From: Bacillus pumilus
GTDB lineage: Bacteria > Bacillota > Bacilli > Bacillales > Bacillaceae
Direction of reading: 5' to 3'
Assembly (NCBI RefSeq): GCF_900186955.1
Contig: NZ_LT906438.1
Span: 3,472,001-3,536,000, forward strand
Length of the DNA: 64,000 bases
Part shown: piece after piece, positions 17,231-26,175 of the stretch
Layout: each line of letters begins with the position of its first letter
How positions within the stretch are numbered: position 1 is the first letter of the stretch
Program-made: the position numbers and the translations under genes
The notes under the pieces: model-generated
What the model was told of the DNA's origin: nothing
The model's input: only the letters and a program-made list of their open reading frames with translations
Database searches by the model: none

Positions 17231-18228
17231 TATATCCACTCTTTCGTCAACCACACTTGTTTTGAAGCTGCATCCATTTTCACTTGTGCCCCGATTGGCA
17301 TCGTAAGCATCGGGTGCGTATGGGCACAGTCAAAATCTGCGATGAGCGGTCTCTTTGTCTCTCCAAGCACCTCAAGTAAAATCTCGTAAGGTTCTTTTCC
17401 CGTTCCCTCATCATCAAACAGCTCATGTTTTCCCAAAAGAATACCTGATACTCGCTCAAACACTCCATTTACTTTCAATAAAGAGAAGTTTTTTTCTACA
17501 ACCGAAGCGGTTTTCATGCAATCTTCAATGAGGAGAATGTCTCCTGTTTGGATCGCTGGCATGAATTCACTGCCCCATAAGCCGTACATTGCATTCAGGT
17601 TTCCGCCGATCAATCTGCCTTCTGCCCGTCCTCCTATGACGCACAGCCAATCGTTCGAACGCTGCTCTTTATCACGCGTCTTTTCTTCCCAATTGATTCG
17701 TTCATCCGTCCAAAAAGGTGGTTTTTTGATCTGATAAGGAATGGGTTGAGGATGCATCAGGATGTCTTTGAACGACTGATACGTATAAGCGACGAACGGT
17801 TCAAACTCTCCAAAAGATGGGACAAGCGCCGGTCCGTAGAATACAGGCAGTCCCGTTTTTTCGTAAGCGGCTAAAAGAATCGCTGTCGCATCTGAATAAC
17901 CGATCATGATCTTCGGATGTTGATTCAGCAGCTCAAAATCAAGATAAGGGAGCAAGCTATTTGAATTTGTCCCGCCAATCATTGACATGACGCACGCCAA
18001 GTCTTCCCTAGCCATTAGCTCATTCAGCTCATCTGCTCGTTCTTGAATTGTACCTGAACGGTAATGATCCTCTTTCCCTGTTAATGATCCTGGTACCACA
18101 ATGAATCCTTTTTGCTCAAGCCACTTCTTCGCCCGCTCATACCTAAGAGGCGAGGTCGCTGATGCAGGACTTGAAGGTGAAAAAATACCGATCTTATCGC
18201 CCTTTTGTAATCGCCGAAGCCTCTTCAT
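17230..18228 (-). CDS. Peptidase S66 (LD-carboxypeptidase / MccF-like)
   Basis: Serine peptidase of the S66 family, 332 aa. The nucleophile Ser lies in MIGYSDATAIL, the catalytic Glu in the LIEDCMKTAS region, the conserved GGNL in RLIGGNLNAMYGLWG, and the His in DCAHTHPMLTMPIG. The family removes the terminal D-Ala from murein tetrapeptides during wall recycling (LdcA, YkfA), or cleaves microcin C-type toxic nucleotides (MccF). The sequence does not decide between these. A second family member is at 21787-22758. Confidence 0.9.
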   Translation of the reverse strand: MKRLRRLQKGDKIGIFSPSSPASATSPLRYERAKKWLEQKGFIVVPGSLTGKEDHYRSGTIQERADELNELMAREDLACVMSMIGGTNSNSLLPYLDFELLNQHPKIMIGYSDATAILLAAYEKTGLPVFYGPALVPSFGEFEPFVAYTYQSFKDILMHPQPIPYQIKKPPFWTDERINWEEKTRDKEQRSNDWLCVIGGRAEGRLIGGNLNAMYGLWGSEFMPAIQTGDILLIEDCMKTASVVEKNFSLLKVNGVFERVSGILLGKHELFDDEGTGKEPYEILLEVLGETKRPLIADFDCAHTHPMLTMPIGAQVKMDAASKQVWLTKEWI

Positions 18229-18267
18229 TCCATCAGATCCTTCCTACACGAGTTTTTTCTATCCTAA

Positions 18268-18300
18268 CAAAAAAAGCCCCTTATCAAAAGGGCTTTATCT
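18268..18300 (-). terminator. Terminator of ywjA
   Basis: AAAGCCCTTTTGATAAGGGGCTTT followed by seven T on the minus strand, 10 nt past the ywjA stop... the stem has one G-U or mismatch pair. Confidence 0.75.
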
Positions 18301-18306
18301 TTCTTT

Positions 18307-20022
18307 TTAATGACCAAACTGCGCTTCGTGCAGTCTGCTATATACGCCGCCCATTTGAATTAAATCTTGGTGGCGACCTTGTTCTTCAATGCCTTCCTCT
18401 GTCACGACGATGATACGATCGGCGTGTTTAATTGTTGCAAGGCGGTGGGCTATGACGAGCGTTGTCCTGCCGACAGCCAGTTCACTCAGTGCATCCTGTA
18501 TGGCTTTTTCTGTTTCTGTATCAAGTGCTGACGTGGCTTCATCTAGAATGAGAATGGACGGGTTTTTCAGGAACATCCGCGCAATCGACAGACGCTGCTT
18601 TTGACCGCCTGACAGTTTGACGCCGCGCTCACCTATGACGGTATTTAACCCTTCTGGGAAACGCTGTACGAGTTCCTCTAAATGCGCACTTCTTACAGCT
18701 TCCCAAATCTCTGCATCGCTGGCTTCTAAGTTGCCGTACGCAATGTTTTCACGAATGGTGCCTGAGAATAAAAAGACATCCTGCTGCACAATACCGATCT
18801 GCTGCCTTAAAGATGACAATGTCATCGACTTTGTGCTTATACCATCAATCGTGATCTCCCCTTCATCCACATCATAAAAGCGAGGCAGCAGACTGCAAAT
18901 GGTTGATTTCCCCGCTCCTGAAGGCCCGACAAACGCAACCGTTTCTCCTTGTTTAATCTTTAAATCGATATTCTTCAGCACATGACTGTGTTCATCGTAG
19001 CCAAATGTTACGTTTCGATATTCAATTTCACCTTTTAGTCCGTGTACATCACGTGCTCCCTCTGTATCCTTCACATCCGGCTCTGTTTCTAGTAAATCGA
19101 CATAGCTTTTAAAGCCCGCAATGCCTTTCGGATACATTTCAATGACCGTGTTGATTTTATCAATCGGTCTAAATAAAACATTTGTGATCAGAACAAACGC
19201 GATAAAGCCACCTGCCGTTAATTGACCTTGCAGGACAAACCATGTACCTGCGAGAAGGACAAACAGTGTCACAAGACGTGTGAGAATGTAACTGATCGAT
19301 CCATTGACCGACATAATTTTATAGGAAAGAAGCTTCGCCTTTCGAAAACGGTTGTTGTTTTCAGCAAAACGTTTTTTCTCGAAATGTTCATTGGCAAAGG
19401 CTTGAACAAGACGAATGCCGCCGATATTGTTTTCAACCCTTGCATGAAAGTCTCCAATGTCATTGTTCAGCTGTGTAATCGCATGCGTCATTTTCTTATT
19501 AAAATGAAGAGCAAGCCAGATGATGACCGGCATGATCAGGAAGGTTAAAATGGCCAGCTGCCAGTTAATCATCAGCATGACTGCAAAGGCACCAAGAATC
19601 GTCATAATCGCTATAAACAAATCTTCAGGACCATGATGCGCCACTTCTCCAATGTACATGAGGTCGTTTGTCATCCGTGACATGAGCTTACCCGTTTTGT
19701 TGTTGTCAAAGAATTTAAAGGATAGGCGCTGAAAGTGATCAAACAGCTTCTTCCTCATATCTGTTTCAATATTGATGCCAAGCATATGCCCCCAATACGA
19801 CACAATAAATTGCATAACCGAGCTGAGGGCATAAATGACAAACAGCGCAAATGCGGTCCAGACAATGACTGTCCAGTTCCCTGTTGGCAACAATGTATCA
19901 ATAAAGTAGTTCACGATAAGCGGGAAACCCAGTTCCATTAATCCAACGGCGACAGCGCAAAAGAAATCTAAAAAGAACAGACCTCGATAGGGCCTGTAAT
20001 AGGCGAAAAAGCGTTTTAGCAT
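18307..20022 (-). CDS. ywjA: ABC transporter, fused membrane and ATPase domains
   Basis: Half-type ABC exporter of 571 aa with six N-terminal membrane helices and a C-terminal ATPase: Walker A GPSGAGKST, signature LSGGQKQRLSIAR, Walker B ILILDEATSALD, switch VIAHRLATI. It is like B. subtilis YwjA, of unknown substrate. I start it at MLKRFFAYY (20022), which fits the YwjA N-terminus; a frame open 15 codons further upstream would start within the Fur palindrome. Fur control suggests a role in iron starvation. The ywjB gene that neighbours it in B. subtilis is absent here. Confidence 0.9.
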   Translation of the reverse strand: MLKRFFAYYRPYRGLFFLDFFCAVAVGLMELGFPLIVNYFIDTLLPTGNWTVIVWTAFALFVIYALSSVMQFIVSYWGHMLGINIETDMRKKLFDHFQRLSFKFFDNNKTGKLMSRMTNDLMYIGEVAHHGPEDLFIAIMTILGAFAVMLMINWQLAILTFLIMPVIIWLALHFNKKMTHAITQLNNDIGDFHARVENNIGGIRLVQAFANEHFEKKRFAENNNRFRKAKLLSYKIMSVNGSISYILTRLVTLFVLLAGTWFVLQGQLTAGGFIAFVLITNVLFRPIDKINTVIEMYPKGIAGFKSYVDLLETEPDVKDTEGARDVHGLKGEIEYRNVTFGYDEHSHVLKNIDLKIKQGETVAFVGPSGAGKSTICSLLPRFYDVDEGEITIDGISTKSMTLSSLRQQIGIVQQDVFLFSGTIRENIAYGNLEASDAEIWEAVRSAHLEELVQRFPEGLNTVIGERGVKLSGGQKQRLSIARMFLKNPSILILDEATSALDTETEKAIQDALSELAVGRTTLVIAHRLATIKHADRIIVVTEEGIEEQGRHQDLIQMGGVYSRLHEAQFGH

Positions 20023-20042
20023 ATGTAAAAGAACCTCATTTC

Positions 20043-20075
20043 CTCTATAATTGATAATCATTTTCAATTATAGAG
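20043..20075. promoter_or_regulatory. Fur box within a 33-bp palindrome
   Basis: The 12-nt arms CTCTATAATTGA and TCAATTATAGAG are perfectly inverted around ATAATCATT. Inside, TGATAATCATTTTCA (20052-20066) matches the 7-1-7 Fur motif TGATAATNATTATCA with one mismatch. It lies just upstream of ywjA, a known Fur target in B. subtilis. Confidence 0.85.
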
Positions 20076-20127
20076 GAATCCTCTTCAAAATACTAGATTA
20101 GGAAATGATTTCTTTGACTAGAAATCC

Positions 20128-21669
20128 TCATAGAACGCCAGAAAACAACCGAGCAAATGATTCCTTTAATCGTTCTTTTAAGCCTCTTTTATAAAAATGA
20201 ACAGGTCCCATCTGCTCACATTCCATCATATCTTCCTCATAGTGTACCATCAGTTGTTCAATGGGCTTTTTCGCGGCTGTAAAGACATTGACCTCAAAAT
20301 TGAGCTGAAAGCTTCTCATATCCACATTTGCAGTGCCGACAGAGGCAAGTTCTCCATCTGCGATCATTACTTTTTGATGCATGAAGCCCTTTTGATAGTG
20401 ATACACCTTGATGCCCTCTTTTAGAAGCTCAGAAAAATAGGATCGTGTGGCGTATTGTGTGAGAAAGCCGTCATTGATCTCCGGTACCATCACCCGGACA
20501 TCCACCCCTCTTGTCGCAGCAATTTTCAATGCTGTACGAAGGGATTCATTAGGGACAAAATAAGGTGTCGCAATCCAGACAAATTGTTTCGCATTTGAGA
20601 TGAGTGCATCATATAAATCACTCATACTTTCTTTCATATCGGGTCCAGTTGGTACAACCTGAATGACATCCTCTCCCGTCACAGGATGCGGCGTATGATA
20701 TTTCGGATCATCAATTAATACTTCATCTGATACATACTCCCAGTCGAGCATAAAAATAGAGTGAAGGGTTTGGACAGCCTCACCCTTTAACATGGTATGC
20801 GTATCACGCCAAAAACCGATATTTTCATCACGTCCGACATATTCTTTTCCGACATTTAACCCGCCGACAAATCCTGTCTTCCCATCAATGATCACGATTT
20901 TGCGGTGATTGCGGAAATTGAATTTTTGATTAAAGAAACCATATTTTAAAGGCAGAAAAGGAGCGACCTTGACTCCTGCCTGCTTCAAGCGTTTAATATC
21001 TTTTCGGGAGAAGCGAATGCTGCCAGCCGCATCATAGATGAAGCGAACCTCTACCCCTTCTTTCACTTTTTCTATCAAAATCTCCATCATCCGGTGCCCG
21101 AGGAAATCCGATTTGAACATGTAATATTCTATATGGATGAACGATTTTGCCTTTTTTAATTCTTCAAAAATACGGGGAAACGTCTCCTCCCCATTTTTTA
21201 AAATGTCCATATCACTATTTGTGTTCACATGCATGCCTGTTGCTTTTTCTGTGTAATGAAAAAAAGTCCGCTGATTTTCGGTTAGACTTGATTCATCCGG
21301 CTTGCTCTCAAGCTCAGATATTCTGCGTAGTTTTTCACGGTTGTACATTCTTTTTGATTTGAATAAATGACCTTTCACATAGAGCTGTCCCGAGAACAAA
21401 TAAAACATATAGCCAATGATCGGGAAAAAGATTAAAACATACATCCATAAGAGTGTGTGCTGTGATGTACGGTTCTCTAGCATGAGCGAGATGATACTAA
21501 ATAAAATAATGGCGATATAAACTGCTGCGTACAGCTGAACACTCCACGCTGGAACCGGCCACCAATACACCACATATGCCCCGAATATCATAAAATATAA
21601 AAATAAAAATTCCAGTCTCCTCTTTTTCACATTCTTCGCCCTCATTCGTTTCTGTCTTTTCTCTTCCAT
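20128..21669 (-). CDS. clsC: Cardiolipin synthase
   Basis: Membrane phospholipase D-type enzyme that joins two phosphatidylglycerols to cardiolipin; B. subtilis YwiE/ClsC type. It has two N-terminal membrane helices, a PLDc_N region and the HKD motifs NHRKIVIIDGKTGFVGGLN and MHQKVMIADGELASVGTANV. Start uncertain: I take the ATG at 21669 (513 aa), preceded by a poor AAAGGG; a GTG at 21705 gives 525 aa. It is monocistronic and divergent from the second S66 peptidase. Confidence 0.92.
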   Translation of the reverse strand: MEEKRQKRMRAKNVKKRRLEFLFLYFMIFGAYVVYWWPVPAWSVQLYAAVYIAIILFSIISLMLENRTSQHTLLWMYVLIFFPIIGYMFYLFSGQLYVKGHLFKSKRMYNREKLRRISELESKPDESSLTENQRTFFHYTEKATGMHVNTNSDMDILKNGEETFPRIFEELKKAKSFIHIEYYMFKSDFLGHRMMEILIEKVKEGVEVRFIYDAAGSIRFSRKDIKRLKQAGVKVAPFLPLKYGFFNQKFNFRNHRKIVIIDGKTGFVGGLNVGKEYVGRDENIGFWRDTHTMLKGEAVQTLHSIFMLDWEYVSDEVLIDDPKYHTPHPVTGEDVIQVVPTGPDMKESMSDLYDALISNAKQFVWIATPYFVPNESLRTALKIAATRGVDVRVMVPEINDGFLTQYATRSYFSELLKEGIKVYHYQKGFMHQKVMIADGELASVGTANVDMRSFQLNFEVNVFTAAKKPIEQLMVHYEEDMMECEQMGPVHFYKRGLKERLKESFARLFSGVL

Positions 21670-21786
21670 ACCCTTTGCACAGCTTGTATGAAACGCACGG
21701 TCCACTTCTTTCTTCTAGCTTTTACAGACTTGGACCATTTGATCCGATATAATGGATAAATATGTGATGGAAAGGAAGATTTGTTT

Positions 21787-22758
21787 ATGCATACACCACC
21801 TCCTTTAAAAAAAGGCAGTCATCTTCGTGTCATTGCCCCAAGCCGAAGTGCCAGCATTTTATCAAAAGAAGGAATCGCTCAGGCAAAAAAGCGTTTAGAG
21901 ATGTTAGGCTTCACTGTCTCCTTTGGACAGCACGCGTTTGAATGTGACCTTCACTCCTCTTCATCTATTGAGCACCGCTTGTCTGATCTGTATGAGGCGT
22001 TCATGGATGATGAAGTTGACGGTATTTTGACAGCAATCGGAGGCTTCAATTGCAATGAGCTCTTACCTTATATTGATTACGACTTGATTCGTCAGCACCC
22101 TAAAGTCCTTTGCGGCTACAGTGACATTACCGCACTCGCAAGTGCTATTACTGCCAAATGTGAGATGGTGACATACTCTGGACCCCATTTCTCCAGCTTT
22201 CAAATGGAACAGGGACAAGAGGAGCAGACCGCTATGTTTCAAGCCTGCTTGATGAATGGTAGTGAGTCTTTTAATGTGAATCCTTCGACAAAGTGGAGTG
22301 ATGATGCGTGGTATCTTGATCAAGCGAACAGACAGTTTCATCCGACGAAATGGGGAATATATCAAGAGGGAACAGCCGAAGGTACCTTGTATGGCGGTAA
22401 CCTTTGTACACTGAACTTACTGCAAGGGACATCGTTTATGCCTCATATTAAGGATGCCATCTTATTTGTGGAGGATGATGATTTGGTTTTCCCTGAAATG
22501 TTCGCCAGAGACCTCACATCCCTCTTACAGCATGCAGAATCCATTAAAGGGCTGATCATCGGACGCTTTCAGAAGAAATCCAAGATGACAGAGGAACATT
22601 TGAGATTCATCCTAGATAAGCACCCCATGCTCAAACACATTCCAGTGATCTACGATGTCGATATCGGACATACACAGCCGGTCTTCACCTTACCGATTGG
22701 CGGAAACGTTCAGCTAGCGTGTGAAAATGGAGACGTGAAGCTGCGTATTCATTCATAA
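21787..22758 (+). CDS. Peptidase S66 (LD-carboxypeptidase / MccF-like), second copy
   Basis: Another S66 family protein, 323 aa, with TAIGGFNCNELLPYIDYDLI, the nucleophile Ser in LCGYSDITALA, GGNLCTLN, LFVEDDDLVF with the Glu, and DIGHTQPVFTLPIGG with the His. It is clearly diverged from the copy at 17230, so the two probably have different substrates. It resembles the YocD/MccF branch; the assignment is tentative. The ATG at 21787 lies 8 nt after AGGAAG. It ends in its own terminator. Confidence 0.9.
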   Translation: MHTPPPLKKGSHLRVIAPSRSASILSKEGIAQAKKRLEMLGFTVSFGQHAFECDLHSSSSIEHRLSDLYEAFMDDEVDGILTAIGGFNCNELLPYIDYDLIRQHPKVLCGYSDITALASAITAKCEMVTYSGPHFSSFQMEQGQEEQTAMFQACLMNGSESFNVNPSTKWSDDAWYLDQANRQFHPTKWGIYQEGTAEGTLYGGNLCTLNLLQGTSFMPHIKDAILFVEDDDLVFPEMFARDLTSLLQHAESIKGLIIGRFQKKSKMTEEHLRFILDKHPMLKHIPVIYDVDIGHTQPVFTLPIGGNVQLACENGDVKLRIHS

Positions 22759-22767
22759 CTAATAAAA

Positions 22768-22803
22768 GCCAAAAAGCACCCGAATATGTGGTGCTTTTTT
22801 CTA
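22768..22803 (+). terminator. Terminator of the second S66 gene
   Basis: AAAAAGCACC / GGTGCTTTTTT hairpin with a T-run, 10 nt after the stop. Confidence 0.85.
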
Positions 22804-22900
22804 TGCCACCAACTTTTTTAAAAATTTTTTAGAAAAAGTGATCCAACCCTCCATCCCCTTCGTTAAGTAGATGTAAAAAGAAAAGAGAGGAGGCAAAAAC

Positions 22901-22966
22901 ATGTTTTCTGATGTACTTAGCCAATTATTCGATTCTATTTCTAACATTATTAATACGCTTGGGTAA
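22901..22966 (+). CDS. 21-residue amphipathic peptide
   Basis: A complete micro-gene: ribosome site GAGAGGAGG, 7-nt spacing, ATG, 21 codons, TAA, then a strong terminator. The peptide begins MFSDVLSQLF and ends ISNIINTLG. Hydrophobic residues fall at 2, 5, 6, 9, 10, 13, 16, 17 and 20, the spacing of an amphipathic helix; the only charges are Asp4 and Asp11. There is no leader. Form and size resemble phenol-soluble modulins, leaderless bacteriocins or small membrane-acting toxins. I know no named relative. Function unknown. Confidence 0.7.
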   Translation: MFSDVLSQLFDSISNIINTLG

Positions 22967-22971
22967 TGTTC

Positions 22972-23010
22972 AACATCCGCTGTCTCTAGTAGATAGCGGA
23001 TGTTTTTATT
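22972..23010 (+). terminator. Terminator of the micropeptide gene
   Basis: Stem ACATCCGCT / AGCGGATGT and TTTTTATTT, 6 nt after the 21-codon frame. Confidence 0.85.
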
Positions 23011-23163
23011 TAACAGATTCTGAATGGAATCAATTTAAATAACTATAAGGAACCTTGTTTGATTATCATCAATTCAAAAGACCTTTTATGAATTTGTTTC
23101 TACAAATCCAATTGGATGTTATGATCTATTAAAGGAATATATTAACTATATGAAGGAGATATA

Positions 23164-23481
23164 ATGATAAAACGTTTGATTGGTTTGTTTTTTATTACTC
23201 TTTGTATTGTTGGATTAAGCTTCACTTCAAAAACTCTCACCCTTTCTGAAGAGGAATTAGATGAAAAGGTCATCCACGTATTGGACTCATTATGGGAAGA
23301 GCATGCATTGTTTAACTATCAAATTATCAAGACTGATCCCACAATTTCCATCGGCATCGATACTTCAAAAGATATGGCAAGTTTGCAATCTGTCTTAGAA
23401 AAGAAACTTCCTAAACAAGCATTAGAGGATTATGAAATTGAGATTTTTCAGAGAAATAAAAGTGATCTAAAAGCTGATTGA
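23164..23481 (+). CDS. Secreted or membrane-anchored protein of unknown function
   Basis: Protein of 105 aa with one N-terminal hydrophobic segment (residues 4-22), then a soluble acidic/basic part with a likely alpha-beta fold. There is no lipobox Cys, so it is membrane-anchored or cleaved as a plain signal peptide. The ribosome site GAAGGAGATATA is good. It may belong to the DUF4030-like small Bacillus proteins, but I am not sure. It is monocistronic and convergent with argS. Confidence 0.7.
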   Translation: MIKRLIGLFFITLCIVGLSFTSKTLTLSEEELDEKVIHVLDSLWEEHALFNYQIIKTDPTISIGIDTSKDMASLQSVLEKKLPKQALEDYEIEIFQRNKSDLKAD

Positions 23482-23484
23482 TGA

Positions 23485-23533
23485 AAAACACGAAGAAACC
23501 CACTCTCGTTCCGAGCGGGTTTCTTCGTGTTCT
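23485..23533. terminator. Bidirectional terminator between the 105-aa gene and argS
   Basis: Long stem AACACGAAGAAACCC / GGGTTTCTTCGTGTT with an additional CTC/GAG pair inside; touches the argS stop codon. Confidence 0.88.
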
Positions 23534-25206
23534 TACATCTTTTCCGGTGCCGATACGCCAATGAGTTTTAATGCATTCGCAAGCGTAATTTGTGTTGCTT
23601 TCATGAGTGAAAGACGTGCTGTTGTTTTTGTTTCGTTTTCTACATCAATGACCTTCTCGGCATTGTAGAAGCTGTGAAGGGCTGATGCAAGGTCATAAAT
23701 ATAGTTTGTCACACGGTGCGGAATACGCTTTTCAGCTGCTTCTGCTACAACTTCTGGGAAGCTACCAATGATTTTGAGAAGATCGTATTCTTTTTCCGAT
23801 TGAATGTGAGAGAAATCTGCTTTTTCAAGGTTTGGCTCGTAGCCTTTTTCTTCCCCTTGACGCAGCATGCTGCAAATTCTCGCATGGGCATATTGTGCGT
23901 AGTACACAGGGTTTTCGTTAGACGTAGAAATCGCTAAGTCTAGGTCAAAGTCCATATGTGTCGCCGCACTTCTCATCGCGAAGAAATAACGAGTGGCATC
24001 TAGGCCTACTTCTTCAATCAGATCACGCATGGTGACGGCTTTTCCTGTACGTTTACTCATCTTCATCTTTTCACCGTTTTTGTATAGGTGAACGAGCTGA
24101 ATGATTTCTACTTCAAGCTTGCCAGCAGGATATCCAAGTGCTTGAATCGCCGCTTTCATTCGAGGGATATAGCCGTGATGGTCCGCTCCCCAAATGTTAA
24201 TGAGCTGATCAAAGCCTCTGTCTAATTTGTCTTTATGATATGCGATATCTGGAAGCAAGTAAGTGAAGCTGCCGTCTTTTTTAATGAGCACGCGGTCCTT
24301 GTCATCGCCAAAATCAGTTGAACGCAGCCACGTTGCGCCGTCTTCTTCAAAGACATAGCCTTTAGCGCGAAGAGTTTCCAGCGCTGGTTCGATTTTTCCG
24401 TTTTCATATAAAGAGGTTTCTGAATACCATACATCAAATGGGACACGGAAATTCTCAAGGTCTACACGTAATTTCTCTAACTCGTATTTTAAGCCGTATT
24501 CACGGAAGAACTTCATACGTTCTTCTTCTGGCTCATGCACGAAACGGTCACCAAATTCATCTGCCAGCTTTTGCCCGATGCCTTTGATGTCTTCTCCTCT
24601 ATAGCCGTCTTCAGGCATCTCTTTTTCAAGACCGAGCGCCTCAAAGTAACGTACCTCTACAGATAAAGCGAGGTTATTGATCTGATTGCCTGCATCGTTG
24701 ATATAGTATTCACGGCTCACCTCGAACCCTGCTTTATCAAGGATGTTGCAAAGAGAATCACCTACAGCTGCTCCGCGGGCATGTCCAAGGTGAAGGTCAC
24801 CTGTTGGGTTGGCTGAGACGAATTCAACTTGCACCTTTTGGCCGCCGCCTGTATTCGTTTCACCATATGCCTCTTTTGCTTCAAGGACAGCTGGGATCAG
24901 CTTTGTTAAATACTGATTGTTCATATAAATATTAATGAACCCTGGACCTGCGATATCCAGTTTTTCAATAGAAGCTTTCCCTTTATCAAACGCTTTGACA
25001 ATGTCCTCTGCGATTTGACGAGGTGCTTTTTTTGCAATGCGGGCAAGCTGCATCGCCATGTTGGTGGAGTAATCACCGTGAGTTTTATCTTTCGGCACTT
25101 CTAAAAGGACATCTGGTACCTGGCTTTCATCAGCAAGTCCTGCTTTGACGACTGCCGCAATAATTTCTTCCTTTAACGCATCTTTGACCTGTTCTGCGAT
25201 ATTCAT
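23533..25206 (-). CDS. argS: Arginyl-tRNA synthetase
   Basis: Class I aminoacyl-tRNA synthetase of 557 aa that charges tRNA-Arg. Present are the N-terminal Add-1 domain, the HIGH-type motif in [14 protein letters not shown], the KMSKR-type motif [12 protein letters not shown] and the C-terminal anticodon-binding DALR domain. It overlaps the ywiB stop by 4 nt (ATGA), so the two are coupled. The ribosome site is AAGGAGG. No T-box precedes it. Confidence 0.97.
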   Translation of the reverse strand: MNIAEQVKDALKEEIIAAVVKAGLADESQVPDVLLEVPKDKTHGDYSTNMAMQLARIAKKAPRQIAEDIVKAFDKGKASIEKLDIAGPGFINIYMNNQYLTKLIPAVLEAKEAYGETNTGGGQKVQVEFVSANPTGDLHLGHARGAAVGDSLCNILDKAGFEVSREYYINDAGNQINNLALSVEVRYFEALGLEKEMPEDGYRGEDIKGIGQKLADEFGDRFVHEPEEERMKFFREYGLKYELEKLRVDLENFRVPFDVWYSETSLYENGKIEPALETLRAKGYVFEEDGATWLRSTDFGDDKDRVLIKKDGSFTYLLPDIAYHKDKLDRGFDQLINIWGADHHGYIPRMKAAIQALGYPAGKLEVEIIQLVHLYKNGEKMKMSKRTGKAVTMRDLIEEVGLDATRYFFAMRSAATHMDFDLDLAISTSNENPVYYAQYAHARICSMLRQGEEKGYEPNLEKADFSHIQSEKEYDLLKIIGSFPEVVAEAAEKRIPHRVTNYIYDLASALHSFYNAEKVIDVENETKTTARLSLMKATQITLANALKLIGVSAPEKM

Positions 25207-25625
25207 GAACGTAAATCCTCCTTATACGAAATCGATAATGTATGTAAATGCTTTTGATCTTCCCCTGTCAGCATATCGTACGTAATGTGCAGCAGTCCCT
25301 TGTCCACATCGAGATCAATGCCATGTGTGTGTACATCAAGCTGTAGTGTACCGAATGGCATCGTGTAATGTGTGACGGTCGTTTCTCCAATGAGAAAGCG
25401 CTGCTTCATTTGAATGGCCCCTGATCTCATGACAAAAATTTCTTTTTCACTCATTTTCACAACGGTTTTTACTTGACCCATTTCATGTTCTTCATGGTAA
25501 GTGAGATACGTTTTGTCATTCTTTTCTTGATACGTTCCAGTCGTGCGGAATTCGATCGTTTCAGCCGGCTCCGTCTCTGGTTTCATCACTGACTTTACAT
25601 GAATTGAAATTTGGTTTTGTGTCAT
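25203..25625 (-). CDS. ywiB: DUF1934 beta-barrel protein
   Basis: YwiB-like protein of 140 aa, DUF1934, with a calycin-like beta-barrel fold expected from alternating strand patterns. It has no catalytic motif and its function is unknown. It is always upstream of argS in Bacillus. In B. subtilis the subtilosin sbo-alb genes follow on the far side; they are absent here. Confidence 0.9.
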   Translation of the reverse strand: MTQNQISIHVKSVMKPETEPAETIEFRTTGTYQEKNDKTYLTYHEEHEMGQVKTVVKMSEKEIFVMRSGAIQMKQRFLIGETTVTHYTMPFGTLQLDVHTHGIDLDVDKGLLHITYDMLTGEDQKHLHTLSISYKEDLRS

Positions 25626-25749
25626 TTTGCACTTCCTTTGCTAAGACCCGTTTAACTAAAATAGTATACCATATTCATGATCGCCTATCATACCATCATT
25701 TCTCTTCTTCACTGCGATTAAACTTCGTTTTTGATCTTACACCATCCCT

Positions 25750-26097
25750 TTAGAAAAAAAGAAACAGGAAACTGACTAATACCACCAACACAGCCTTTAC
25801 GCCCATGTCTTTTCTTTTGATTAAATAAAAAAGAGCTTGTACGCCTGAACTTGCCAAAAATACCTGAAAAAAATCAAATGGCACGATCTGTGCTCGCTTA
25901 AATATCACCTGCATGAATAACGCAATGGCCGTCAAATAGAAAAAGCCTCGATCTTGAAACAGCCCCAACATCTCTTCCTTTGCTTCCTTTTTCGAAGCAA
26001 AAACGGGCGGCGCAGCTGCGAGCTCTCGTTTCAGCGTGAGAAAACCCGCCGCTAACACACAAAAAGCGAGAAGCACCATCAATATAGAAGAAAACAT
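25750..26097 (-). CDS. Membrane protein of unknown function, 115 aa
   Basis: Protein with four hydrophobic segments (about 3-21, 53-66, 71-90 and 98-115) and a charged loop KREL...SKKEAKEEM. The ribosome site AAAGGAGG is good. It occupies the site between ywiB and speB where B. subtilis has the subtilosin locus. I do not recognise the family. It may be transcribed alone, since a terminator separates it from speB. Confidence 0.7.
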   Translation of the reverse strand: MFSSILMVLLAFCVLAAGFLTLKRELAAAPPVFASKKEAKEEMLGLFQDRGFFYLTAIALFMQVIFKRAQIVPFDFFQVFLASSGVQALFYLIKRKDMGVKAVLVVLVSFLFLFF

Positions 26098-26127
26098 GAA
26101 CTGCCTCCTTTATTTTTTGATCCATGT

Positions 26128-26164
26128 AAAAAAAGAGCTTGTCCACATGAGATGACAAGCTCCT
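26128..26164 (-). terminator. Terminator of speB
   Basis: GAGCTTGTC / GACAAGCTC hairpin followed by seven T on the minus strand. Confidence 0.88.
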
Positions 26165-26175
26165 CTATCAAGGTG

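Noticed and set aside
25207..25240. T-box leader for argS
   Set aside because: argS overlaps ywiB, and no T-box core sequence occurs upstream of ywiB.
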